Of a stretch of DNA of 9,356 bases, positions 1 to 7,034 are shown one piece after another. Origin of the DNA: Phycisphaerales bacterium (GTDB taxonomy: Bacteria; Planctomycetota; Phycisphaerae; Phycisphaerales; UBA1924). Each line of letters starts with the position of its first letter. The first letter of the stretch is position 1. Both the position numbers and the translations under genes were made by a program. The notes under the pieces were generated by a model. It had not been told where the DNA came from and made no database searches. It saw only the letters and a program-made list of their open reading frames with translations. The DNA is taken from positions 1 to 9,356 of the forward strand of contig JAIEQQ010000617.1 of assembly GCA_019747615.1 (NCBI GenBank), read 5' to 3'.

Positions 1-180
1 GACCGGGATGCTGCTGCGGTTCCGCAGGATCACGTAGTCGTAGCGGTAGTTGCCGGCAGTCACGGTGGTGCTGTTGCCGCCGTAGACCTGATAGATCTCC
101 AGCGGGAACTGCGCCTGGGCGGTGCCGATGGCGGAAAAGAACCCGATACCGGCCAACATCAGCAGTTTCTTGGTCTTCAT
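1..180 (-). CDS. Secreted lamin-tail-domain (LTD) protein, N-terminal part only
   Basis: The first 60 codons of a minus-strand gene are visible; the rest lies beyond the window. ATG is at 180, preceded by AGAGGA (190-195) with a 9-nt spacer, which supports this start. Residues 1-24 are a clear Sec signal peptide: MKTKK, a hydrophobic stretch, then AQA before the probable cleavage point. The mature part begins QFPLEIYQVYGG and continues to YRYDYVILRNRSSIPV. That order (a beta strand ending in QVYGG, a short variable loop, a Y/F-I/V-L-x-N strand, then S-x-P-V) is how bacterial lamin-tail domains start. In bacteria such domains sit in surface or secreted proteins, often beside nucleases or other enzymes, and are thought to mediate binding. 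The missing C-terminal part would decide whether this is a stand-alone LTD protein or an enzyme fusion. The export signal is certain; the LTD call is probable. Confidence 0.72.
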   Translation of the reverse strand, partial: MKTKKLLMLAGIGFFSAIGTAQAQFPLEIYQVYGGNSTTVTAGNYRYDYVILRNRSSIPV

Positions 181-613
181 GATCGCTCGTCCTCTTTCAG
201 TCAACGGTGGGCTGCGTGCCGGGCGCTGCACAAGGGCGGCAAAGAAGATTGCCGACGATGGGCGACGAACTGATGGCCCACGGCACCACGCACACCGCGC
301 GACACCTTGGACCGACGTCAAAAAGCTAGAAGACCCAGCACAGGAGAGCCTACACGAGGAATGCCACCGCTGCCACTGGCGGCGCGACCGATTGCGGCAA
401 TTCCACCGCGAAGTCCGCTTGACGTCAAAATGGGTAATCTTCGAAGGCGGCTCCTCGCCGACGACGGAAAGCCGCGCAGGGGAAGGCCCATGCCCCGGAC
501 CGAGGGTTGTACCTAGCCGACTCGCCAATCCAAAACCCGGCGAGCCCGAAGGCTGAATGCGTCTACGCGGGCGGAACGCGAGTCAGCCGCGAGATGACCA
601 GGGGGACGGGGGC
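181..613. other. Intergenic region, 433 bp
   Basis: This is noncoding DNA between two minus-strand genes. It holds the ribosome binding site and a candidate promoter of the LTD gene and two copies of GACGTCAAAA (314-323 and 421-430). Near the SPOR-like gene there are two weak stem-loops: CTCGCC/GGCGAG (521-526 with 539-544) and GGCTGA/TCAGCC (551-556 with 583-588). Neither is followed by a T tract on the minus strand, so I do not call them terminators. Open frames crossing the region have no ribosome binding site and no recognisable protein features. Confidence 0.6.
400..428 (-). promoter_or_regulatory. Candidate sigma-70 promoter for the LTD gene
   Basis: On the minus strand TTGACG (428-423) is followed after 17 nt by TGGAAT (405-400). 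The -35 box matches consensus at 5 of 6 positions and the -10 box at 4 of 6. It lies about 220 nt before the LTD start codon, so the leader would be long. The -35 box is embedded in the perfect 10-bp palindrome TTGACGTCAA (419-428). Part of that sequence, GACGTCAAAA, recurs at 314-323, so it could also be a protein-binding site. This is a pattern match only. Confidence 0.25.
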
Positions 614-1765
614 TCAGCGAGCCGGAATCTTCACCATCACCGACGGCTGGACGACTTCCTGCCCGGCGCGGCGCACGCGGATTCCCGCACCGTTGTACAG
701 GTTGTGCGGGAATCGCAGCCGCAGCTCTCGCAGCGCCCGCGGCTCGGTCTTGCCGACCGCGTCATTGCCGAAGACCCCGATGGTGACCATGCTCTTGGTA
801 TCGCCATGGTAATAGAAGGCCAGCTCGCCTTCCTTGCGCAGGCGGGTGGCGCCCTCTTCGGCGAGGCGGCGGAACTCGGCGACGTCGGCCGGCGTGGCCT
901 GTTTTTTCGGGTCCACGTTGCCGTAGACGCCGACTTGAAGGGTGTAGAGCGCGTCCTTGCCGAACTCGCGATCGGCCTGGGTCAGGTTGTATTCCGGGCG
1001 ACCGCCGACGAGCGTCGGGACATCCGGCGGCGCGAGGAACGCGCTGGCGAAGGGGCGCTGGACTTCGGTCGAGCCCGCGGCGGTGCCGCTGAGGCTGTGG
1101 ACCATCTCGAGTGTGCGTTTGGCGTCGGCGTCGCTCGCCTGAGCGAAGCGACCGAGGCCGAGGATGACGCTCTGGCCGCGCTGCTCGACGAAGGCGTCGC
1201 GAAGCTCGGGGGTCACGCGGACTTGCTGCTGAAGGCGGTTGGCGTTTTCGACGGCGTCGGCGCCGCGGAACGCGCTGAGGACGATGGTCCAGCCTTGGCG
1301 TGCAGCGGTCTTGGCCCGCTCGGCGTCGGTGGTGGCGGCGGGCGAGGGCGCGTCGGTCGTTGGTGAGCGAGCGGCACCGGATGCGCGGCCCAACTTCGCA
1401 TCGCGCGTGCCGAAGATATCGACCTCCGGCGCGGGCACGCCGCCCTGCGTTTCATCGCCGCCGGCGGCGCCGGCGATGCCACCACCATCGCTCGCTCGCG
1501 CCGAGCGCGGGCGGAACAGGTCCGCCGCTTCGTCAAGGTTCACTGCGGGCGTGGTGTCTGCGCGAGGCTCAAGGCGCTCCAGCGATTCGCTCTGACACCC
1601 GCCCGCGCCGAGCGCGAGAGTTGTGCAAAGAAACGCACCGGCGATCACGCGCCACAGCGGGCGAGCGCTACGCCGGTGATTCTCGGACTGGGGGCTTGTC
1701 CCAAATCTCCCGGTTAGGTCTCGATAACCGAATAGATGGGGAACACGAATTGGGCTGCGGTGCAT
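614..1765 (-). CDS. Putative lipoprotein with two SPOR-like modules
   Basis: The protein has 383 residues. ATG at 1765 is chosen because GAGGGG lies 7 nt upstream; a TTG at 1780 would extend the frame by five codons but would contain that site. An arginine-containing lead (RRSARPLWR, 31-39) precedes a hydrophobic segment (40-56) ending in ALGAGGC. Cys57 is therefore a candidate lipidation site, although the lipobox is imperfect (Ala at -3) and the n-region is unusually long. Residues 60-155 are low-complexity and probably disordered. Residues 157-225 (GWTIVLSAF, an AxxxAxxLQ helix, then SVILGLGRF) and 270-350 (LYTLQVGVYG, a long helix, then SMVTIGVFG) share the strand-helix-strand pattern of SPOR domains. 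SPOR domains bind denuded peptidoglycan, usually at division sites. The repeats are divergent, so a related fold with another ligand is possible. The gene is divergent from the FlgM-like gene and has no envelope-gene neighbours that would narrow its role. Confidence 0.62.
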   Translation of the reverse strand: MHRSPIRVPHLFGYRDLTGRFGTSPQSENHRRSARPLWRVIAGAFLCTTLALGAGGCQSESLERLEPRADTTPAVNLDEAADLFRPRSARASDGGGIAGAAGGDETQGGVPAPEVDIFGTRDAKLGRASGAARSPTTDAPSPAATTDAERAKTAARQGWTIVLSAFRGADAVENANRLQQQVRVTPELRDAFVEQRGQSVILGLGRFAQASDADAKRTLEMVHSLSGTAAGSTEVQRPFASAFLAPPDVPTLVGGRPEYNLTQADREFGKDALYTLQVGVYGNVDPKKQATPADVAEFRRLAEEGATRLRKEGELAFYYHGDTKSMVTIGVFGNDAVGKTEPRALRELRLRFPHNLYNGAGIRVRRAGQEVVQPSVMVKIPAR

Positions 1766-1772
1766 CAAAGGA

Positions 1773-1778
1773 CCCCTC
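1773..1778 (-). promoter_or_regulatory. Ribosome binding site deciding the start of the SPOR-like gene
   Basis: GAGGGG on the minus strand lies 7 nt before ATG 1765. It favours that start over TTG 1780, whose first codons would overlap the site. Confidence 0.7.
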
Positions 1779-1816
1779 AAATCGCACGTAAACCACTGAA
1801 AACAAACAACTTAGCG

Positions 1817-1845
1817 ATTCTTGACCAAATCTGCGATTGTCTCAA
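1817..1845 (-). promoter_or_regulatory. Candidate sigma-70 promoter for the SPOR-like gene
   Basis: On the minus strand TTGAGA (1845-1840) is followed after exactly 17 nt by AAGAAT (1822-1817). The -35 box matches at 5 of 6 positions and the -10 box at 4 of 6. Transcription would start near 1810, giving a leader of about 45 nt. The surrounding 1795-1840 stretch is distinctly more AT-rich than the rest of the window, which supports a promoter. Confidence 0.42.
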
Positions 1846-1891
1846 GCGCGATGCCCGTCACGGTCGATCTATTCGATGTTCGCGGTGACCT

Positions 1892-1917
1892 TTGACATCG
1901 AGCACTCAGTGTAGAGT
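1892..1917 (+). promoter_or_regulatory. Weak candidate promoter for the FlgM-like gene
   Basis: A perfect TTGACA (1892-1897) is followed by TAGAGT (1912-1917), preceded by TG. The spacer is only 14 nt, shorter than normal for sigma-70, so this may be coincidental or use another sigma factor. I found no convincing sigma-28 or sigma-54 promoter before this gene. Confidence 0.2.
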
Positions 1918-2034
1918 CGCTCGCACAAGAACGGATTCGCGGTTGCGGCATGGATCGCCGGGCACTGCCGGTTGTTCACTTGCTCGCAAAGCCCTCACGG
2001 GCGGCGCGGCCTCTTTGTGCGTAGGAGATATCTC

Positions 2035-2358
2035 ATGGCTGTTGTTTCTTCGTATGACCGTTCTGTCGTCTCGACCGCCGCCACCCGCTCGGCCAAGCCG
2101 GCCGATGCCGCCGCTGCGAGCGCGAAACCCGCGGACGCTGCGCAGTCTCGCGTTGACACCGTTGATCTCTCACCCGCCGCGATCGCGGCGTCACAGGCCC
2201 AGCGCGAGATCTCGCTGGGGCTTCGTACCGACATCCGCGCTGACAAGGTCGCCGCCGCCCGGGCCGCGATCGCTCGCGGCGACTATGACACCGATGAGAA
2301 GAAGCTCGACGTCGTCACGGATCGCGTGCTGAAGGCGCTGTCGCAGTTGAAGGCGTGA
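2035..2358 (+). CDS. flgM: FlgM-like anti-sigma-28 factor
   Basis: The protein has 107 residues. ATG 2035 has an excellent TAGGAG site (2022-2027) 7 nt upstream; a longer frame from 1972 has no such site. Residues 1-40 are Ala/Ser/Lys-rich and probably disordered, with a short repeat AKPADAA at 20-26 and 30-36. Residues 43-49 (VDLSPAA) match the D-x-V-x-L-S start of the FlgM core. Residues 66-102 carry the hallmark helical segment: I-R-x-D-K-V-A-A-A-R-A-A-I, then ARGDY (80-84), then a helix ending VLKAL. Known FlgM proteins hold the flagellar sigma factor FliA (sigma-28) inactive until the hook is complete, and are then exported through the flagellar apparatus. No flagellar gene is seen within the window, so the gene stands alone here. 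The family call rests on motif order and length, and I am fairly sure of it. Confidence 0.78.
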   Translation: MAVVSSYDRSVVSTAATRSAKPADAAAASAKPADAAQSRVDTVDLSPAAIAASQAQREISLGLRTDIRADKVAAARAAIARGDYDTDEKKLDVVTDRVLKALSQLKA

Positions 2359-2401
2359 GAGGCGAGGCTTGAGGCTGCTCTGTTGAAACCGTGCGTCAGC
2401 G

Positions 2402-2555
2402 TTCACCCTCCCACAGTTCCTACTGGGGGAGGTGCCGCGCTTCGCGGCGGAGGGCGCGACTTCGATATCTTCGCGATCAAGCAATCGCCGTGCGCCCCGC
2501 CCCCTCCGGCTCGCAGACTCGCCACCTCCCCCGGTAGGGACCGGGGGAGGGCGAA
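2402..2555. repeat. REPIN-like element: two inverted hairpins
   Basis: Two hairpins of the same family face each other. The right one (2525-2550) is a perfect 10-bp stem CCTCCCCCGG/CCGGGGGAGG with loop TAGGGA. The left one (2407-2432) is CCTCCCACAG/CTGGGGGAGG with loop TTCCTA and one mismatch. The outer 36 nt of the two arms match as inverted repeats at 30 of 36 positions. A third stem, GCCGCG/CGCGGC (2434-2448), lies just inside the left arm, and inverted similarity continues inward toward CCCTCCGG near 2502-2509. Paired inverted REP hairpins of this size are called REPINs; where studied, they are mobilised in trans by RAYT transposases. No such gene is in this window. The element lies just after the FlgM-like gene and could also affect transcript ends. 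Confidence 0.7.
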
Positions 2556-2576
2556 CTGAACTGATCTCAACACGGC

Positions 2577-2597
2577 GGCTTGAGGCTTGAGGCTTGA
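2577..2597. repeat. Tandem 7-mer GGCTTGA, three copies
   Basis: Three exact head-to-tail copies of GGCTTGA. A related GGCTTGAGGCT also occurs at 2366-2376 on the other side of the REPIN-like element, so the element is bracketed by short direct repeats. Confidence 0.75.
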
Positions 2598-2682
2598 TGT
2601 GCATTCTGGGCAGCGGCTCGATGCCGTTGGCGTCGTTCCACTCACGCTCTGATCCGATGTTCTCGCGGCGATCTCGCGGCAC

Positions 2683-3930
2683 TCAACCCGGCGTGGTTGG
2701 CTTCGCGTCACCGGACGCGGGCGCGGGCACCGCTGGCGGCAGCACTGGCGGCGGCTCGGGCTTCTGCGGTCCCTTGGGCCTTGGCACGGGCGGGACTTCG
2801 TCTGCGATCTTGATGACGCCATACGCCAAGCCGCGGACGGTGCGCGCGAAGAACGGTGGGTTCAGCGTCTCGGGCGTGTCCGTTGGCTGGTGATAGTGCG
2901 GATTGCGGAAGTTCGCGCTATCGGCGACGATCGCGGCCGGATGACCTTGCAGCATGAACGGCGCGTGGTCTGATCGCAGCAGATCGGGCGGCGCGATCGG
3001 GAAGACATCAACAACGACGGTCTTGAGCTCCGGCGAACCCTCGCGCATGTGCTTGTCGAGCCGTCGGATGATCGGCGAGTGCTTGCTGATGGTGGCGATG
3101 GCGATGAAGTCGCCGGCCGAGCCGGTCTTGGGCAGGCCGGGGACGCCGCTGAATGGGTTCTTCTGCGAGCCGGGGGCTTCGTCGTAGTAGCCGATGCCGT
3201 CGAGGCTGAGCATGAGCGCGATCGACTCGCGTTCGTCGGCAGGCAGCGCCGCTTGCGCTTCGTTCCAGCGCTCCAGATGTTGCACCGCCCCGACGAGGCC
3301 GATTTCCTCGAGATCAAAGAGTACGAAACGCACGGTGCGTGCCGGCTTGCGATCTCGCATCACGCGGGCGATTTCCATCAGGCCGGCGACGCCGCTGCCG
3401 TTGTCATCTGCGCCGGGGGCGGCGGGCACGGCGTCAAAGTGCGCGCCGACGATCACGACTTCTCGCGGGCGGTCAACTCCCCGGATCTCGAAGATGACGT
3501 TGCCGTAGGCGGGCTTGGTCGGTTCGTCGGGCGTGGCCTTGGGTGCCTCGGCGGGCGCCCCGGCGGGCTTGGGGAACTCGCGCTTCTTCCAGGCCACCGG
3601 CTCGATGCGGGGCGTGTAGCCGAGCTTGGTGGCCATCTCACTCAGCATCGCGCGCGTTTTGTTGAGTCCCTCGCGGTGCTCGTCGGTGGGGCCGGGCGAG
3701 CGTTTCGCGGGCAGCGCTTTGACGATCGTCATCAGCGAGTCGGGCGTGATGGTGGCGATTTGTGCCGCGAGATCGGGGGCGAACTCGGGCGGCGCTTTGG
3801 CCGGCGCTGCCGGGGGCTCGGTCGGTGGCGACGAACGTGCTGAGGCGATCGGCGTGCAGATCGCAGCCGCGACACCCGCGACCAAGAGCAGCGCCAGCGT
3901 CCGTCGTGCCTGCGTGAGCATCGTGTCCAT
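2683..3930 (-). CDS. Secreted M28-family zinc aminopeptidase
   Basis: The protein has 415 residues from ATG 3930; ATGs at 3942 and 3921 are also possible, and none has a good ribosome binding site. Residues 1-31 are a signal peptide (TQARR, hydrophobic core, IASA). A Pro/Ala-rich linker follows, then the peptidase domain at about 140-375. All five M28 metal positions and the catalytic base are visible: His164 (GAHFD), the Asp pair 175-176 (GADDNGSG), Glu208-Glu209 (LFDLEE), Asp244 (LSLDG) and His347 (HYHQPTDT). M28 enzymes are two-zinc exopeptidases that remove N-terminal residues from peptides; this one would act outside the cytoplasmic membrane. A Pro-rich tail (379-405) ends the protein. 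It is divergent from the M17 aminopeptidase gene. The family is secure, but substrate preference cannot be read; some M28 proteins act instead as glutaminyl cyclases or carboxypeptidases. Confidence 0.9.
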   Translation of the reverse strand: MDTMLTQARRTLALLLVAGVAAAICTPIASARSSPPTEPPAAPAKAPPEFAPDLAAQIATITPDSLMTIVKALPAKRSPGPTDEHREGLNKTRAMLSEMATKLGYTPRIEPVAWKKREFPKPAGAPAEAPKATPDEPTKPAYGNVIFEIRGVDRPREVVIVGAHFDAVPAAPGADDNGSGVAGLMEIARVMRDRKPARTVRFVLFDLEEIGLVGAVQHLERWNEAQAALPADERESIALMLSLDGIGYYDEAPGSQKNPFSGVPGLPKTGSAGDFIAIATISKHSPIIRRLDKHMREGSPELKTVVVDVFPIAPPDLLRSDHAPFMLQGHPAAIVADSANFRNPHYHQPTDTPETLNPPFFARTVRGLAYGVIKIADEVPPVPRPKGPQKPEPPPVLPPAVPAPASGDAKPTTPG

Positions 3931-4215
3931 AGACCGGAGCATACCGGCGTGACGTGGGCTCGATGCACGCGCCGCCGGATCCCGGCCGCACCCCACCCCC
4001 CGACCCCCACCGCTCAGCCCCCCACTCACCGCACAACCAACGGCCTGTCCGCACGAACCTCGCCCGAGCCACGCCGGACGCTAAACTCTTGACCTGTCCC
4101 GCAGCTTTCCGGCCTCCGCGTTCACGCCAGAATCCCGTCACGGACATTCACGCCCGCCACTGCACGCCCTGCGTTTCGCCGCTCGCTCCGCGGGCACACT
4201 TGAAAGGAACCTCGC
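3931..4215. other. Divergent upstream region between two aminopeptidase genes
   Basis: This 285-bp noncoding stretch must carry the promoters of both genes. On the minus strand TATGCT (3943-3938) lies 7 nt before ATG 3930, the spacing expected if transcription begins at the start codon (leaderless). On the plus strand AAAGGAA (4203-4209) is the ribosome binding site of the M17 gene. TTGACC (4089-4094) has no partner -10 box at a normal distance. The part from 3990 to 4030 is strongly C-rich on the plus strand. No open frame here looks real. Confidence 0.5.
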
Positions 4216-5724
4216 ATGTTCGAAGCCGTCGCCATCGCCGAGTTTGATCGTCCGCACGCTCTGGTCATCGGACGGTTTCAAGATGGCGACATCGAGCCGC
4301 AGCTCAAGGCGATGAAGAAGTCGGACCCGGCGTTGCTGGCGGTCATCCGAGACGCCGCGAAGCGCCCCGAGGGCTCGGGCGAGAGCGGCAAGATCGCCGA
4401 GGCGTTTCCGCCGTCGGGCGGCGGCAATCCCGATCGCGTGCTGATCGTCGGCCTGGGCAAGAAGGACAAGATCAAGGCGGCGGACTTCCGCGGCATCGGC
4501 GCGACGATCGCCAAGCGCCTCAGCGCGACCAAGGACACGAAGATCCAACTGAACCTCGGCGCCGCGGCGGCTGAGGCGGAGCTCGATCTGGCGCTCGTCG
4601 GTCGCTGCCTAGGCGAGTCGTTCGGCTTGCTGACCTGGGACAACCAGCAGTTCAAGGGCAAGGGGACGGACATCAAGAAGCGCACGAGCCTTGAGCTCGC
4701 CAGCGATCGCAAGCCGCTGGTCAAGGGCCTGCAACTCGGGCTTGATCTCGCGGCCGGTGCGAACCTGGCGCGCACGCTGAGCGAGACGCCGCCGAACATC
4801 GCGACGCCGAAGTTCATGGCGGAGCAGGCCAAGAAGCTCGCCAAGGCGGTGGGCCTTGAGTACTCGATCATCGAGGGCAAGGACCTTGAGAAAGAGAAGC
4901 TCACTGGTCACATCAATGTGGGCAAGGCCAGCGAGAACAAGCCGTGCATGATCCGCCTGGCGTACACGCCGGAGAACGTGAAGAAGAACAAGAGCAAGCC
5001 GATCGTGCTCATCGGCAAGACGATGACCTACGACACCGGCGGGCTCTCGCTCAAGATCAACAACGGCATGGTGGGGATGAAGCGCGACAAGGACGGCGGG
5101 TGTGCCGTGATCGGCGCGATGCACGCGATCGCGACGATCATCAAGCCCAGCCGCCCCGTGGTGGCGTATCTGTGCGCCGCGGAGAACAGCATCAGCGACG
5201 AGGCGTACCGCCCGGACGACATCCTGACGTACCGCAACGGCGTGACCGTCGAGATCACCAACACCGACGCCGAGGGGCGTCTGGTGCTGGCCGATGCGCT
5301 CTGCTACACCTGCGACAAGGACGAACCGCAGTACATCGTCGAGCTCTCAACGCTGACCGGCGGCGTGGTGACCGCCCTGGGCTCCACGTTCTGCGGCATG
5401 TTCTGCGACGATGACGCGCTGCGGGCCAAGGTCGAAGCCGCGGCGGAGACCAGCGGCGAGCGCGTGTGGCGTCTGCCCATGCACAGCGAGTACCGCGAGA
5501 TGATGAAGTCCCCCGTCGCGGACATCCTCAACTCCAACCCCAACCGCAAGGCCCACGCCGGCCAAGGCGCCGCGTTCCTCTCATACTTCGTCAAAGAGGG
5601 CGTGAGTTGGTGCCACTTGGACATCGCGGGCGTGCACGCCGTCGACAGCGACACCGGCCCGTACGTCAAAGGCCCGACGGGCTGGGGCGTGAAGATTTTG
5701 GCGGATCTGCTCGCGGGCGAGTGA
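4216..5724 (+). CDS. pepA: Leucyl aminopeptidase, peptidase family M17
   Basis: The protein has 502 residues, the usual length for the family. ATG 4216 has AAAGGAA 6 nt upstream. Residues 1-170 form the variable N-terminal macrodomain-like half; residues 180-500 form the catalytic half, opening with NxxPNxxTP-like TPPNIATP (191-198). The two-metal site is complete: Lys268, Asp273, Asp291, Asp351 and Glu353, with catalytic Lys280 and Arg355. The family signature NTDAEGRL is at 349-356. There is no signal peptide, so the enzyme is cytosolic. Family members form hexamers and remove N-terminal residues such as leucine from peptides; some also bind DNA as regulators. Some catalytic-half motifs differ from the common form (IGKTMTYDTGG rather than VGKGxTFDSGG; LDIAGVH near the C-terminus), so it belongs to a divergent branch. 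It is transcribed away from the secreted M28 aminopeptidase. The family is certain; the symbol is by family. Confidence 0.95.
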   Translation: MFEAVAIAEFDRPHALVIGRFQDGDIEPQLKAMKKSDPALLAVIRDAAKRPEGSGESGKIAEAFPPSGGGNPDRVLIVGLGKKDKIKAADFRGIGATIAKRLSATKDTKIQLNLGAAAAEAELDLALVGRCLGESFGLLTWDNQQFKGKGTDIKKRTSLELASDRKPLVKGLQLGLDLAAGANLARTLSETPPNIATPKFMAEQAKKLAKAVGLEYSIIEGKDLEKEKLTGHINVGKASENKPCMIRLAYTPENVKKNKSKPIVLIGKTMTYDTGGLSLKINNGMVGMKRDKDGGCAVIGAMHAIATIIKPSRPVVAYLCAAENSISDEAYRPDDILTYRNGVTVEITNTDAEGRLVLADALCYTCDKDEPQYIVELSTLTGGVVTALGSTFCGMFCDDDALRAKVEAAAETSGERVWRLPMHSEYREMMKSPVADILNSNPNRKAHAGQGAAFLSYFVKEGVSWCHLDIAGVHAVDSDTGPYVKGPTGWGVKILADLLAGE

Positions 5725-5738
5725 GGGGAAGGGACCGA

Positions 5739-5762
5739 AGGATCAGGGGATCGAGGGATCAA
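5739..5762. repeat. Tandem 8-mer, three near copies
   Basis: AGGATCAG, GGGATCGA and GGGATCAA follow each other directly after the M17 gene and lead into the hairpin. Short purine-rich tandems of this kind occur at several places in the intergenic DNA of this window. Confidence 0.6.
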
Positions 5763-5768
5763 GGGAGC

Positions 5769-5786
5769 CCGGAGCGCAAGCTCCGG
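5769..5786 (+). terminator. Hairpin after the M17 gene; possible terminator, no T tract
   Basis: CCGGAGC, loop GCAA, GCTCCGG: a perfect 7-bp stem with a GNRA-type tetraloop, 44 nt after the stop codon. It is preceded by AAGGGAGC. The same arrangement, with one compensatory base-pair change, follows the stop codon of the 8288-9356 gene on the other strand. No T tract follows (CTTCAGCCC), so intrinsic termination is uncertain; it may instead stabilise the mRNA end. Confidence 0.4.
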
Positions 5787-5826
5787 CTTCAGCCCTGCGC
5801 GTTCAGATTGTACACGACATCGGAGT

Positions 5827-5868
5827 ACGCAGAGGACGCAGGGATCGCAGGGGGACGCAGAGAGAGAG
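5827..5868. repeat. Degenerate GACGCAG repeat tract
   Basis: ACGCAG motifs recur (ACGCAGAGG, ACGCAGGGATCGCAGGG, GACGCAGAGAG) with irregular spacing. Read on the minus strand it gives CTCTGCGTCC-type words, similar in style to the CTCTCCGCTCC repeats at 7346-7385 and in the 7967-8240 palindrome, though not clearly homologous to them. The rest of 5725-6044 holds the 5739-5786 repeat and hairpin and the ribosome binding site of the next gene. No promoter is clear. Confidence 0.5.
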
Positions 5869-6044
5869 GGGATTTGTAGACGGAGAGGACGGCCGGCGAC
5901 GGTGTTTTCAAACTCTCGCAATAGACTCGGCGCAGGACGGACATCTAAGTGTGCTTCGGGCCGCCTCTGGCGATCTGGCTCGCGTGGGCGGTCCAGTGGC
6001 CGCCGGGCATTTTGTGCGCCGCAAACACTCAGGAGGTCTTGTCA

Positions 6045-6959
6045 ATGCTTCAATCTTCGCTCGTGTCTCGTGTCGTGGTGATGGCAGCGTTCGTGCTGGC
6101 GTTCTGTTTCTCCGGGGCCGCGGCCCGGGCACAGACGCCCACCAGCGTCGTCAACCAGACCACGCTCTATGTTGACTCGGTGATCCCCGGCGAGATCGTG
6201 TATTACACCGGCGACGAGCTCGAGACGCAGGTTTCGTTCGCGAGCACCGTGCGTGTGAACGCGATCACGATGAACTATGTCTCGTCGGTGCCGGTGAACT
6301 ATGTTGTCCGTTTTTATTCCGGCTCGCTGGTCCGCGCGATCACGATCCCGAACCTGCCCGCCGGCGGCGGGGTCTTCACGTACTCGATCCCTGCGGCGCA
6401 GCAGTTTGATTGGGCGCCGCTGGTGCAGACGAACATCCTGGGCGTGCGATCTTCCGGCGGCTCGTGGTCGGTGCAGCTCACGCGGGCCGACGGCAGCAAC
6501 CCGGGCACGCTCGCGGGCCACCGCATGGCCGTGGGCGGGAGCTTCTGGCGGAACCTGACCACGGGCTTCGTCGAGAGCGGCGCGGGCATGGGCCTGGGCA
6601 CGTTCAACTTCGATCTGGATGAAGAGCCCCCGATCGGCTTCTACATGAAGATCGACGGCACGCTCGCGGTGCCGCCGGCGCTGACGGCGATCTCGCCCGG
6701 CTTCACATCGATCCGCGGCGGCTCGACAGCCACGCTCGCAGTCAGCATCAGCGCCCCGGCACCGGCGGGCGGAACGGTCGTGCAACTCTCGTCAAACTCC
6801 GCGTCGGCGACAGTGCCCCAGTCGGTCACGATCCCGGCTGGCGCGACATCGGCGAGCTTCGTCGTCCGCACCGGTACCGTCCGTAGAAACGCCGCGGCAA
6901 CGATTACCGCCACGCTCGGCAGCGTGCGGCGCACGGCGAGCGTGACGATCCTGCGCTGA
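6045..6959 (+). CDS. Secreted protein with a C-terminal beta-sandwich repeat
   Basis: The protein has 304 residues. ATG 6045 is fixed by a perfect AGGAGG (6031-6036) 8 nt upstream; the longer frame from 5949 has no such site. Residues 1-29 are a signal peptide (SRVVVMAAFVLAFCF, then ARA before Gln30). Residues 31-205 form a strand-rich domain (YVVRFYSGSLV, GVFTYSIPA, WSVQLTRADG, FNFDLDEEP) that I do not recognise. Residues 210-304 match a single Calx-beta/Ig-like repeat common in secreted planctomycete and actinobacterial proteins: GGSTATLAVSIS, PAPAGGTVVQLSSNS, ATVPQSVTIPAGATSASFVV, ITATLGSVRRTASVTIL. Such repeats usually occur as spacers or anchors in large extracellular proteins; a single copy at the end is modest. 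No catalytic motif is visible and there is no PEP-CTERM-type sorting tail. Export is certain and the repeat is probable; the function is unknown. Confidence 0.82.
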   Translation: MLQSSLVSRVVVMAAFVLAFCFSGAAARAQTPTSVVNQTTLYVDSVIPGEIVYYTGDELETQVSFASTVRVNAITMNYVSSVPVNYVVRFYSGSLVRAITIPNLPAGGGVFTYSIPAAQQFDWAPLVQTNILGVRSSGGSWSVQLTRADGSNPGTLAGHRMAVGGSFWRNLTTGFVESGAGMGLGTFNFDLDEEPPIGFYMKIDGTLAVPPALTAISPGFTSIRGGSTATLAVSISAPAPAGGTVVQLSSNSASATVPQSVTIPAGATSASFVVRTGTVRRNAAATITATLGSVRRTASVTILR

Positions 6960-7034
6960 GCACGCTGCACGAAACATGAACGCGATCATGCTCAACGCAC
7001 GATCGCACGCGGACTCGCGAGCGTCAGATACATC

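Noticed and set aside
122..556. 144-residue plus-strand open frame over the LTD gene start and its upstream region
   Set aside because: It overlaps a convincing signal peptide on the other strand, has no ribosome binding site and shows no protein-like pattern.
521..588. Stem-loops CTCGCC/GGCGAG and GGCTGA/TCAGCC as terminators of the SPOR-like gene
   Set aside because: Short stems with long loops and no T tract on the minus strand; expected often in DNA of this GC content.
557..1366. 269-residue plus-strand open frame antisense to the SPOR-like gene
   Set aside because: It has no ribosome binding site and a Gly/Arg/Ala-biased composition typical of antisense frames in high-GC DNA. The minus-strand gene has a signal segment, good SD and domain-like pattern.
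1961..1974. GGCAC...TTG sequence resembling a sigma-54 promoter before the FlgM-like gene
   Set aside because: The spacing between the two elements is one base too long and the -12 GC is absent; sigma-54 promoters are strict about both.
2402..2597. CRISPR array or riboswitch
   Set aside because: The repeats are inverted hairpins and a short tandem without regular spacers, and they lie downstream of a gene rather than in a leader.
3049..3843. 264-residue plus-strand open frame inside the M28 gene
   Set aside because: The minus strand carries the full set of M28 metal ligands; the plus frame shows no family motif.
4089..4094. TTGACC as a -35 box for the M17 gene
   Set aside because: No -10-like hexamer lies 16-18 nt downstream; the region there is GC-rich.
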